DNA of 34,047 nucleotides from Bacteroidota bacterium (GTDB taxonomy: Bacteria; Bacteroidota; Bacteroidia; Flavobacteriales; Flavobacteriaceae), in assembly GCA_947483095.1 (NCBI GenBank), contig CANKLD010000005.1:1-34047 (forward strand), written 5' to 3'. The notes beneath the pieces are model-generated. The model was not told the origin of the DNA. It did no database searches and was given only the letters and a program-made list of their open reading frames with translations. A program made the position numbers and the translations under genes. Of the stretch, positions 7,290 through 14,972 are shown in pieces; position 1 is the first letter of the stretch, and each line of letters opens with the position of its first letter.

Positions 7290-7949
7290 ATGAATAAGCA
7301 AGAACGAATAACATTTGTTATTAATACGTTAAAAGAAAAATATCCTAGTATTCCGATTCCATTAGACCATAAAGATCCTTATACTTTGCTTATTGCAGTG
7401 TTGCTTTCGGCGCAATGCACGGATGTTCGGGTGAATAAAATTACGCCTATATTATTTGCAAAGGCCGACAATCCATACGATATGATTAAAATGACGGTAG
7501 AGGAAATAAAAGCAATTATTCGTCCTTGCGGTTTATCGCCTATGAAATCGAAGGGAATTTATGGCTTGTCGCACATTCTAATTGACAAACACGATGGAAA
7601 AGTTCCTCAAGATTTCAAGGCGCTCGAAGAACTACCTGCTGTGGGACATAAAACGGCAAGTGTGGTGATGTCGCAAGCTTTTGGAATCCCTGCTTTTCCT
7701 GTTGATACGCACATTCATAGATTAATGTACCGCTGGAATTTAACGAATGGGAAAAATGTAGTTCAAACGGAGAAAGACGCGAAACGGATTTTCCCTGAAG
7801 AGATTTGGAACGATTTGCACTTACAAATTATTTGGTACGGACGTGAATATTCCCCAGCTAGAGGTTGGGATTTGGATTCCGATATCATTACGAAAACAAT
7901 TGGTCGTAAAACGGTGATTGATGAATACTACAAAAAAAAATCCCGATAA
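7290..7949 (+). CDS. nth: Endonuclease III-like DNA glycosylase/AP lyase lacking the iron-sulphur cluster
   Basis: This 219-residue protein is a base-excision repair enzyme that removes oxidised pyrimidines and cleaves at abasic sites. The helix-hairpin-helix LPAVGHKTA (115-123) supplies the catalytic lysine K121, and the catalytic aspartate is D139 in FPVDTHIHR. VLLSAQCTDVRVNK (37-50) is the usual N-terminal signature. The C-terminal C-x6-C-x2-C-x5-C motif that holds a [4Fe-4S] cluster in E. coli Nth is absent. The matching region reads YGREYSPARGWDLDSDIITK (183-202) and has no cysteine at all; the only cysteines are C43 and C80, neither in a cluster motif. Catalytic residues are intact, so it should be an active cluster-free enzyme. 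The stop codon lies within the terminator hairpin. Confidence 0.93.
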   Translation: MNKQERITFVINTLKEKYPSIPIPLDHKDPYTLLIAVLLSAQCTDVRVNKITPILFAKADNPYDMIKMTVEEIKAIIRPCGLSPMKSKGIYGLSHILIDKHDGKVPQDFKALEELPAVGHKTASVVMSQAFGIPAFPVDTHIHRLMYRWNLTNGKNVVQTEKDAKRIFPEEIWNDLHLQIIWYGREYSPARGWDLDSDIITKTIGRKTVIDEYYKKKSR

Positions 7950-7963
7950 TATATCGGGATTTT
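7932..7963. terminator. Bidirectional Rho-independent terminator between nth and the sigma-factor unit
   Basis: The perfect stem TCCCGATA (7941-7948) pairs with TATCGGGA (7952-7959) around a 3-base loop, extended by AAAA/TTTT. On the plus strand it is followed by a short T run. On the minus strand it is followed by nine Ts, so it is stronger for the convergent minus-strand unit. The nth stop codon (7947-7949) is inside the hairpin. Confidence 0.85.
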
Positions 7964-7965
7964 AA

Positions 7966-8109
7966 TTAGTTAGCTAGTATTTCGAAATTTTTATTGCCAA
8001 TTTTAATGATATTCAAGGCTTTTGAATAGTTTAATAAGAATTGAATTGTTTCTTTTTTTGGTAATTTTTTTGAAATTTCTAAAGCTTCTTTAGAGTAGAT
8101 TTTCGCCAT
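7966..8109 (-). CDS. 47-residue conserved-looking small protein downstream of the sigma factor
   Basis: This short frame starts at the ATG at 8107-8109 and ends with TAA at 7966-7968, encoding 47 residues. The protein begins MAKIYSKEALEISKKLPKKE, continues TIQFLLNYSKALNIIKIGN and ends FEILAN. It is lysine-rich, with two predicted amphipathic helices and no signal peptide or membrane segment. Support for a real gene comes from the frame filling the 217-base space between nth and the sigma factor, an A-rich leader before the ATG (AATTATGG context), co-direction with the sigma factor 58 bases upstream, and a stop codon only two bases before a strong minus-strand terminator. The function is unknown. 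A role with the sigma factor (for example as a small modulator) is a guess from position only. Confidence 0.6.
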   Translation of the reverse strand: MAKIYSKEALEISKKLPKKETIQFLLNYSKALNIIKIGNKNFEILAN

Positions 8110-8167
8110 AATTTATTTAAGAATTAATTTCTATTTTAATTATAACGACATATGTATTCAAATAGTA

Positions 8168-8752
8168 TTAATTTGTTAATATAATTTGATGTTTGTCAAT
8201 AACTTTTCTTAAGTTCATTATAGCATATCGCATTCTACCTAAGGCAGTGTTGATGCTAACCCCTGTTAATTCTGAAATTTCTTTAAAACTTAGGTCTTGA
8301 TACATTCGCATCATCAAAACTTCTTTTTGATCTACAGGAAGCTCTTGAATTAATTTTCTCAAATCGTTTTCTACTTGTGAAGTAATTAATTGTGATTCAA
8401 TATTGGGTACATTATCTGACATAATAGAAAAAATAGAAAAGTCCTCTGTTTCTCTGAACATTGGCATTTTTTTATTTCTTCGGTAATGGTCAATAATAAG
8501 GTTGTGAGAAATTCGCATTACCCAAGGCAAAAATTTACCTTCTTCATTGTAAGAATTAGATTTCAGGGTTTTAATTACTTTAATAAAAGTATCTTGAAAG
8601 ATATCGTCTGCTATATCTCTATCCGATAATTTAGAATAGATAAAACCATAAATCTTAGATTGGTGTCTTTGAATTAATACAGACAAGGCGTTTTCATCAC
8701 CTGCTATGTAATTTTTTACCAATAGTGCGTCTGGGGTTTGTACATTAGCCAT
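8168..8752 (-). CDS. ECF-type RNA polymerase sigma factor (sigma-70 family)
   Basis: This 194-residue protein has only the two sigma-70 domains needed for an ECF factor. Region 2 (about 24-90) includes the core-binding stretch ADDIFQDTFIKVIKTL and the -10 recognition stretch FLPWVMRISHNLIIDHYRR. Region 4 (about 135-185) includes LPVDQKEVLMMRMYQDLSFKEISELTGVS followed by INTALGRMRYAIMNLRK, a helix-turn-helix. No anti-sigma factor with a membrane helix is adjacent, unlike the FecR-linked ECF factors of polysaccharide loci. It is therefore more likely the conserved stand-alone flavobacterial ECF factor than a PUL regulator, although the PUL ends 244 bases away. A well-spaced promoter is upstream, and a small ORF follows on the same strand. 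Confidence 0.92.
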   Translation of the reverse strand: MANVQTPDALLVKNYIAGDENALSVLIQRHQSKIYGFIYSKLSDRDIADDIFQDTFIKVIKTLKSNSYNEEGKFLPWVMRISHNLIIDHYRRNKKMPMFRETEDFSIFSIMSDNVPNIESQLITSQVENDLRKLIQELPVDQKEVLMMRMYQDLSFKEISELTGVSINTALGRMRYAIMNLRKVIDKHQIILTN

Positions 8753-8846
8753 AAAATACCTTTTAGTTGTTAAATAAATTTGAGAATTATCTCTAAAAAG
8801 TAGTTTTCTGTAATAGGCAAATGTTAAATTAGAATTAATATTAAAA

Positions 8847-8879
8847 CAAATATAATATAAAAATTATTTATAAAACAAA
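8847..8879 (-). promoter_or_regulatory. Bacteroidota-type promoter for the ECF sigma factor
   Basis: On the minus strand TTTG (8876-8879) and TATATTTG (8847-8854) are separated by 21 bases, matching TTTG-N17-23-TAnnTTTG. The predicted start near 8840 leaves a leader of about 90 bases. A second overlapping TAnnTTTG (TAAATTTG, 8876-8883) is present. Confidence 0.6.
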
Positions 8880-8933
8880 TTTAATTTGAAAAATTAAATA
8901 CTTTAATGTTTTTAAGTAGGTTATGTAAAGTAA

Positions 8934-8967
8934 AATACCTCACAAAAATAGATTTCCGTGAGGTATT
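8934..8967 (-). terminator. Terminator of the laminarin operon
   Basis: AATACCTCAC (8934-8943) and GTGAGGTATT (8958-8967) form a perfect 10-bp stem with a 14-base loop. On the minus strand it is followed by TTTTACTTT. It lies 30 bases beyond the stop of the last operon gene. Confidence 0.7.
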
Positions 8968-8996
8968 AATTTGTTGTTTATCAATTAAAATTGAAA

Positions 8997-10703
8997 TTAT
9001 TTCACTATCATTTTTTTAACGGTTTTATTGTCCCCGGAGTAAACAGCTAGTAAATAAATCCCTTGTGAAAGATTTTTAATATCAATTTTATGGGTATCAC
9101 TTTTAGTTTCTAAAACTAAAATTCCTGTCATATTATATACTTCTACTTTATCAATACTATCTTCAGAAATTATATTTATGAAGTCTTCTACGGGATTTAA
9201 GAATGAAAAATCTAAAGGTTCTTCAATTGTTGCTACTTCTAAAGCACAATTACTCCCTACCACATAGGAATAATAATTTGTAACCGACATACCTCCAGCA
9301 TAGGCAAACTTCACTCCATAATTAATAGTACTACCGGTAGTTTGTCCTGTAATAGTATGTGTAAATATATTACCCGTTACAATTGTCATTTGAGTTTCAG
9401 CAAATGATGGACTTTGTCGCCAAAGAAAAGCCACTACGCCTACTTTATCTGTATCTAACAATCCGTAAGTTATTTTAACATTGTTTCCTAACGTTTCGAA
9501 AGCATAATTATATCCTGTAGAAAAAGAACTTATTTGCGCTAAAGAACTAGTGCCGAAGCAACCCGTAACACTAGTAGTGGTTGCGTTAACAACAATTGGA
9601 TTTGATACAAAATTATTTCCAGACAAATCACTAGCTGCTATAGAAAAACTATAATTTGTATTTGAGTTTAAGTTTGGAACCACTACTGATTTTTGAACTC
9701 CTGAAGGGCTAGCTGTATTTATTGTGCCACCGCTATAATTAATACTATAAGAAACATTTCCAGAATTGTCGTTAGCGTTTAATAGTAATTCTATAGTTGA
9801 ACTAGTCACTGCGCCGACAGTTGCCGTAAAATTAGTTGGTGGTTGGTTGTCAACTGTAGTATTTTGATACACCCTAACATAATCTACAACCATAGTCGCT
9901 TGCGTAAAATCTGAAGGAATAGTTCCAGCTACACCACCCATAGCAATATTTAATAATAGGTATTGTTCCGCGTTAAATGGCCAATTACTTGGTGTTTTAA
10001 CTTCAGGGTTATAGGTATAATATGCTACGCCATCCAATAAAAAAGTAATTTGAAACGGTGACCAATTCATTGAATATACGTGATAATTATTGTCAATGTT
10101 ATCTCCTACAACCACGCCACCAATATTTACTGTATTTCCAAATGAGGATGGAGTGTGCATGGCACTTTGGATATAATTATCTGGTTTAGAACGTGTTATT
10201 CCATGCTCCAAAATGTCAATTTCTCCACAAGCAGGCCAGGAGGTATTGCCATATCCTAAATTATCAAAATAAGCGCCGTCTTCATTTACATTTTTGCCAA
10301 GCAACCACAACGCGGGCCAAGTTCCAGCATCTTTTGGAATTTTGGCTCGTATATCTACCCGCCCATATTTAAAGGCATATTTAGAGTTTAATCTGGCAGA
10401 TGTGTATTGTTTAGATACTCCCTGGTCTATATAAAATTCCTTTTTTGCTACTATACTTAGAGCACCAGCATCTACAAATGAGTTCGCCGATTGGTTGGTA
10501 TAATGTTGTACTTCACCATTAAACCAGCCTGTTCCTCCTGGCAGTTGAGTTTGATGAAACCAGTTGTCCGAATTGACGGCTCCATTAGTATTAAATTCAT
10601 CTGACCACACTAAATCTTTGTAAACCACATCGACTTGTGCAAAACCAAATTGTGTTGCAAATAATAGCATTAGAAGCATTTGAAAAAGCGTATTTTTTTT
10701 CAT
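8997..10703 (-). CDS. GH16 laminarinase with type IX secretion sorting domain
   Basis: This 568-residue secreted endo-beta-1,3-glucanase is the last gene of the operon. Residues 1-22 are a Sec signal peptide (LLMLLFATQFGFAQ). Residues about 28-281 are a GH16 jelly-roll ending in VDYVRVYQ. The catalytic motif GEIDILEHG gives nucleophile E161, D163 and acid/base E166, in the bulge form typical of laminarinases (GH16_3). A fibronectin-III-like module follows (about 286-377), then an unassigned beta-rich module with two or three cysteines (about 380-485). The last 75 or so residues are a type A Por sorting domain (KVEVYNMTGILVLET, LSQGIYLLAVYSG, VKKMIVK). The protein should be released or surface-attached through the type IX system and attack laminarin outside the cell. 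It starts 24 bases after the transporter gene. A terminator follows. Confidence 0.93.
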   Translation of the reverse strand: MKKNTLFQMLLMLLFATQFGFAQVDVVYKDLVWSDEFNTNGAVNSDNWFHQTQLPGGTGWFNGEVQHYTNQSANSFVDAGALSIVAKKEFYIDQGVSKQYTSARLNSKYAFKYGRVDIRAKIPKDAGTWPALWLLGKNVNEDGAYFDNLGYGNTSWPACGEIDILEHGITRSKPDNYIQSAMHTPSSFGNTVNIGGVVVGDNIDNNYHVYSMNWSPFQITFLLDGVAYYTYNPEVKTPSNWPFNAEQYLLLNIAMGGVAGTIPSDFTQATMVVDYVRVYQNTTVDNQPPTNFTATVGAVTSSTIELLLNANDNSGNVSYSINYSGGTINTASPSGVQKSVVVPNLNSNTNYSFSIAASDLSGNNFVSNPIVVNATTTSVTGCFGTSSLAQISSFSTGYNYAFETLGNNVKITYGLLDTDKVGVVAFLWRQSPSFAETQMTIVTGNIFTHTITGQTTGSTINYGVKFAYAGGMSVTNYYSYVVGSNCALEVATIEEPLDFSFLNPVEDFINIISEDSIDKVEVYNMTGILVLETKSDTHKIDIKNLSQGIYLLAVYSGDNKTVKKMIVK

Positions 10704-10727
10704 AATTATTTTATAAAACTGGATTGT

Positions 10728-12188
10728 TTACTGTTTTGATTTTATTTGGCCAACTTGTTTCTGAACTACTAATTTTCTTTCTTCTAATTCTTTTTTTATC
10801 TCATTGGCTTTTTTCTCCGTAAGATCATAATCCCACATAATGTACATGGCTATTAATGTCCCACATATTGGCACGCCAGAGAAAAACAATCTCAAACCTG
10901 TAACAGCACCTTCTGGTTGAATCGGCGCACCAGCTTTAAATGCTACAGCAGACATAATAACACCCGTTAACAATCCTGCAATTGCAAAACCAAACTTGAC
11001 CATCCACCAGTAAATAGCTCCAAAAATACCTTCTCTTCTTTTTCCTGATTCTAACTCATCCATATCGCAAACATCGGCAGTCATAGACATCATTAGTGTA
11101 AACAAACTTCCAATTCCGAAAGCGAAAAATGGCAATGCAAACAAAAACATATAAGGCTTACCTGGAATAAATAGTAACCAAAGTAATATATATCCTAATA
11201 CAGAAATCCCCTGAGAAATTAAGAATGCAGTTTTTTTCTCCATTTTTTTGGACATCCAAGCCACAATCGGAATAACAATAAAAGTGGTCGCTAGTGCTCC
11301 TATACATCCGAAAAGTGTTGGCCAAATTCCAGCAGCAGCAGTATCTCCATTAAACAGATAATATACCACAATGAAAAAAGTGAAACCTGCAACTGTATTG
11401 AAAGCATTAAAAATAAAAAAGGTAGCAATACAAAGTTTTCTAAAAGGTTTGTTGGAAAACGCTTCTTTAAAACTACTTAATATTTCTTTTAAACTACCTC
11501 CAATAGTTTTAAATGTTAATGGTTTTAAGGAATCATCAAATTTGGTTGATTTACTTTTAATAAAAATAGCTGGCACCATAGCCAAAAGCGTGAATATTAA
11601 ACCAACCCAAATAGCCAATGTTCTTGTGGCGGTATCTGCATTTGGAAACCAAGCTGGATCGTACATAATTACCCAAAACCATGGCGCGATAACCCAAGCC
11701 CACTGCCCTATCCATTGAGAAATAGCCATGATACTAGTACGTTCATGAAAATCGTCACTCATTTCATATCCCATAGCCACATACGGCACACTAAAAATGG
11801 AAAGACCAATGTGAAAAATCAACGACATTACTAGAAAAAATATGAAATTATAAGTCACGCTATTTTCACGGTATAATTGCCACATAATTATAAAAGATAT
11901 TCCCATAATGATAGAGCCAACAAAGACATACTGTCTTCTTCTTCCCCAATCCGATTTTGTATTATCAGATATAAATCCCATTATAGGATCAAAAAAAGCA
12001 TCAACTATTCTAGGTACAAAAAATAAAATACCCCACATCCATGATGGCATTCCTAAGTTTTCGACTAATACTACCATGAAAATTCCCAAAGCTGCTGGGA
12101 ACATTTGGTTGGCAAGCATTCCTAGTCCAAAGGCAATTTTTTGACTCATTGGAACCATTACTTTGGTATTTGTATTATTATTTGACAT
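10728..12188 (-). CDS. Sugar:cation symporter of the GPH family (MFS_2)
   Basis: This 486-residue inner-membrane transporter has about 12 hydrophobic helices. Residues near 47-95 contain the family features PSWMWGILFFVPRIVDAFFDP and GFISDNTKSDWGRRRQYV, matching the loop 2-3 signature of glycoside-pentoside-hexuronide symporters (D-x2-T-x3-GRRR-like). A repeated acidic motif ADVCDMDELESGKRREG in the second half is also typical of the family. The C-terminus is a basic cytoplasmic tail. Within the operon it lies between GH30 and the secreted GH16, so its likely substrate is glucose or short laminari-oligosaccharides delivered to the periplasm, taken up with Na+ or H+. The substrate is inferred from context. 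Spacing to the neighbours is 22 and 24 bases. Confidence 0.9.
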   Translation of the reverse strand: MSNNNTNTKVMVPMSQKIAFGLGMLANQMFPAALGIFMVVLVENLGMPSWMWGILFFVPRIVDAFFDPIMGFISDNTKSDWGRRRQYVFVGSIIMGISFIIMWQLYRENSVTYNFIFFLVMSLIFHIGLSIFSVPYVAMGYEMSDDFHERTSIMAISQWIGQWAWVIAPWFWVIMYDPAWFPNADTATRTLAIWVGLIFTLLAMVPAIFIKSKSTKFDDSLKPLTFKTIGGSLKEILSSFKEAFSNKPFRKLCIATFFIFNAFNTVAGFTFFIVVYYLFNGDTAAAGIWPTLFGCIGALATTFIVIPIVAWMSKKMEKKTAFLISQGISVLGYILLWLLFIPGKPYMFLFALPFFAFGIGSLFTLMMSMTADVCDMDELESGKRREGIFGAIYWWMVKFGFAIAGLLTGVIMSAVAFKAGAPIQPEGAVTGLRLFFSGVPICGTLIAMYIMWDYDLTEKKANEIKKELEERKLVVQKQVGQIKSKQ

Positions 12189-12210
12189 ATGTTTAATTTT
12201 AATTATGCAA

Positions 12211-13719
12211 TTAGTTAGGTTTTATTATAATTGTTTGAAGCGCATTAGCATCTATAGTAATCATTTTATTCTTTTTATTTAACTGAATGTCAATTGTATG
12301 AATACGTTCAGTTGGATTAAAAACAGCTATTGCAATAGAGCGATCTAGATTCCTAACTGCCGTAACCATTAATTCTTTATTATTTATAGTACATCCTATC
12401 TTAACGGCACCAGGACGCATGAATTTACTAAAATGAGCCATTACATAATACAAAGGTGTAAAGTAAACCTCATCATTTTTATCATCAACAATTACTGGAG
12501 CCACGCACCAATTTTTAAACCAATTAGGACCACCTTGTCGGTCTAAAACCATGTTCCAATCTACCCAGCCATCTACCCAATTGTTTAAACAACCAATAAT
12601 ATCCATGGCATAACGATTCACAGGAGCATATTTTGGATGTAAAGGTTTGTCTTTTTCACTTGCCCAATCCCAACCCCAATCGGTAGCTTCTTTTTTCCAA
12701 TACCAGGCATCATCTTGCCAATGTGGAATTTCAGAATCGATACAACCTTCGGTTTCGATTAGGTATTTATTTGGTGCTTTATGGTGAGCGTATTGCAATT
12801 CTTTAGCAAAATAATCAAATGTACTTTCATACCAATGAATAGCAGTTCCGGCAAAATATTTTGAAGTGGATTCATTTTTATACATGGCATCGACCCATTC
12901 TGGTATACCCGCTCTGTTTTGATCATAACCAAATATCTTCACGTCTTTCCAGCCGTCTTTTTCTAATTTTGGACCGAGATGATTTTGAACAAAAAGTGTC
13001 ATTTCTTCTGGAGAAAAAAGCGTGCTTTCCCAATTATTTCCGTTTCCATGGGGTTCGTTTATTACGGTAATTCCCCATATATCAATACCTTCATTTTTAT
13101 AAGCTTTCAAATATTTTGAAAAATAAAGGGAAAAAGTGTCGTTAAATTCTGGTAATAATTTTCCTCCAACAAAGCTTTTATTATCCTTCATCCATGGCGG
13201 ACATGACCAAGGTGAAGAAATAATTTTAAATCCATCTTTAGAAATCGCTTTTGCCTCTAAAATCATAGGAATTAAATCGGGGGTATCGTCTTCTATAGAA
13301 AAATGTTCTAAAGACTTGTCGTTTTCAACTTTGGCATACGTATAATTACTTAGAGAAAAATCACAAGAAGCAATATGAGTTCGTGTTAGAGAATAATTAG
13401 CACCTGCTTCGCTGAAATAGGCGTTTAAGATTTTGTTTCGATTATTTTTACTTAATCGATTTAATAAATAAGCTGAAGATTCTGTAAATGATCCGCCAAA
13501 ACCTGTAATCGTTTGAAATTTTTCTTCCGGATTGATGGTTAATACAACTGGAGCACCATCATTTGAAAAATGGTTAACTTTTGTCAATGAATTTCCACTT
13601 GCAGATGTTTCATAGACTTGCACTTTCATTTCTTTTGTGCTTGAGCAACTATATATTGACAATACAATACTAGTTATCAAAAGTTTAAAAAGCGTTATTT
13701 TAAAATAAATTTTAACCAT
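12211..13719 (-). CDS. GH30 glycosidase lipoprotein, probable beta-1,6-glucan branch hydrolase
   Basis: This is a 502-residue retaining glycosidase of family GH30. A lipoprotein signal ends in SIYSC with the lipidated cysteine at 25. The (beta/alpha)8 barrel starts with QTITGFGGSFTESSAYLLNRL (69-89). The acid/base is E222 in VINEP and the nucleophile E324 in IETEG. SSPWSCPPWMKDNKSFVGG (168-186) is the usual substrate loop. The C-terminal beta domain, about residues 410-502, is complete. GH30 enzymes in laminarin loci remove the beta-1,6-linked glucose side chains before or during backbone cleavage. The residues after the lipid cysteine (SSTKE) do not form an acidic export patch, so it may stay in the periplasm, unlike the two other lipoproteins of the locus. 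It starts two bases after the GH17 stop. Confidence 0.92.
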   Translation of the reverse strand: MVKIYFKITLFKLLITSIVLSIYSCSSTKEMKVQVYETSASGNSLTKVNHFSNDGAPVVLTINPEEKFQTITGFGGSFTESSAYLLNRLSKNNRNKILNAYFSEAGANYSLTRTHIASCDFSLSNYTYAKVENDKSLEHFSIEDDTPDLIPMILEAKAISKDGFKIISSPWSCPPWMKDNKSFVGGKLLPEFNDTFSLYFSKYLKAYKNEGIDIWGITVINEPHGNGNNWESTLFSPEEMTLFVQNHLGPKLEKDGWKDVKIFGYDQNRAGIPEWVDAMYKNESTSKYFAGTAIHWYESTFDYFAKELQYAHHKAPNKYLIETEGCIDSEIPHWQDDAWYWKKEATDWGWDWASEKDKPLHPKYAPVNRYAMDIIGCLNNWVDGWVDWNMVLDRQGGPNWFKNWCVAPVIVDDKNDEVYFTPLYYVMAHFSKFMRPGAVKIGCTINNKELMVTAVRNLDRSIAIAVFNPTERIHTIDIQLNKKNKMITIDANALQTIIIKPN

Positions 13720-13721
13720 AA

Positions 13722-14972
13722 TTAATTTTGCTTAATAAGTCTTGGAACTTTTACATCCTGCCATAAAGCATTTACATCTCCATTATAGGTTTTTATAATT
13801 GGTTTTCCATTGCGAGTTAAACCCTTAAAAATTCCTTTATCAACTTTATCCCAAAGTGCATATTTGGCTTGGTTCTGCAAATTGAACAATCCGAAATGAT
13901 TCTCGTATCCTTCCGGATTTGAACCATCTTTCCAATTTTCATCAAAAGCTTCAAAATAAAAACAAGTAATTTTTTCTTTGTTTGACCATTCTCGCATCAA
14001 TTTATAATATTGAGCAGCTTTGTATTCGTCGGCTGCTTTGGAACCTTGATCACCGTAATACAAATTATCAATGGTAGTCCAACCTGTTTCACCCATTTGA
14101 ACTGGCTTATCTACGCCAATCGATTTCATATATTTTACAACTCCATTATATTGTGAAATAGCATAATCTCTGGCTCTCAACATAGCGGCATCTATTTTCA
14201 TTTTATCGGATAGATTTATTTCATTTTCTTTAATTCCCCATATTTCTGGAAAAAAACGTTCGTCGTGAATAGGATACGAATGCAAGGAAATATAATCTAC
14301 CGCTTTTATTAATCTATTCAAATCTTCGGTATGATATTGCTCATCACCTCCTCCCCAAGAAAGATAATTGTCTGAACTTGTTATCCATAGATTTTTTGGC
14401 AATTGTTTTGCTTTTTTTAATTCTTGTAAATGATTTACCCATTTTAAAATTATAGATGGTGTAACATAATAACTGGTCGCCCATTTAACCATTGCTTCAT
14501 TTCCAACAGAAATAATTTTAATAATCTCTGGATATAGATTGGATAATTCTACCGCTTTTTCAACTTCAATTGTATTACGTTGACTTTCTTCTTCATGAAT
14601 TGGAGCAATTTCTGTCCAAGCATTTTTACAATCAATCCAAACACCTAACGTCACATACATTTCAAACTTGGGATTCTCTTTTTTTAATTCGGTTATGGCT
14701 TTTAGCACATTTACTATTTCCTCACGATGCAGATTATAGGTTCTGATTATTTTAATATCTATAGCTGCTAAAATTTTTAAATCCTCCTTAACTTCGGAAA
14801 TATTTGGTTCTATATCTCTTGAATTGGTTCGATAGCCACCATAGCAAATACCTTGATATTTGGGATTTCCCATAAGCATTTTGGCGGTAACTTCTTTGGA
14901 ATTTTGCGCATATAGTTTGCCATTTGTAAAAGATAGCAGCAACAGAAATACTATGTATATATTTTTTTTCAT
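13722..14972 (-). CDS. GH17 beta-1,3-glucanase
   Basis: This 416-residue secreted enzyme is of the bacterial GH17 type. The signal peptide is residues 1-22 (FLLLLSFTNGKLYAQ), with no lipobox and no C-terminal sorting domain, so the mature protein is probably periplasmic. The TIM barrel opens with GICYGGYRTNSRDIEPN (41-57) and IRTYNLH (76-82). The acid/base is E159 in SVGNEA and the nucleophile E295 in GETGW. The end of the barrel (CFYFEAFDENWKDG) lines the active site with aromatics. In marine flavobacteria, GH17 enzymes cut the beta-1,3 backbone of laminarin or its debranched fragments, matching the GH30 next door. Its ATG overlaps the phosphorylase stop by four bases (ATGA), so translation is coupled. 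Confidence 0.9.
   Translation of the reverse strand: MKKNIYIVFLLLLSFTNGKLYAQNSKEVTAKMLMGNPKYQGICYGGYRTNSRDIEPNISEVKEDLKILAAIDIKIIRTYNLHREEIVNVLKAITELKKENPKFEMYVTLGVWIDCKNAWTEIAPIHEEESQRNTIEVEKAVELSNLYPEIIKIISVGNEAMVKWATSYYVTPSIILKWVNHLQELKKAKQLPKNLWITSSDNYLSWGGGDEQYHTEDLNRLIKAVDYISLHSYPIHDERFFPEIWGIKENEINLSDKMKIDAAMLRARDYAISQYNGVVKYMKSIGVDKPVQMGETGWTTIDNLYYGDQGSKAADEYKAAQYYKLMREWSNKEKITCFYFEAFDENWKDGSNPEGYENHFGLFNLQNQAKYALWDKVDKGIFKGLTRNGKPIIKTYNGDVNALWQDVKVPRLIKQN

Noticed and set aside
8168..8752. The ECF sigma factor as regulator of the neighbouring laminarin operon.
   Set aside because: No FecR-type anti-sigma gene or TonB receptor is nearby, it lies beyond the operon terminator, and the operon has its own regulator upstream.
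11371..11718. A 115-codon frame antisense to the symporter.
   Set aside because: It is a shadow of a membrane-protein gene with strong coding evidence on the other strand, and its translation shows no family features.
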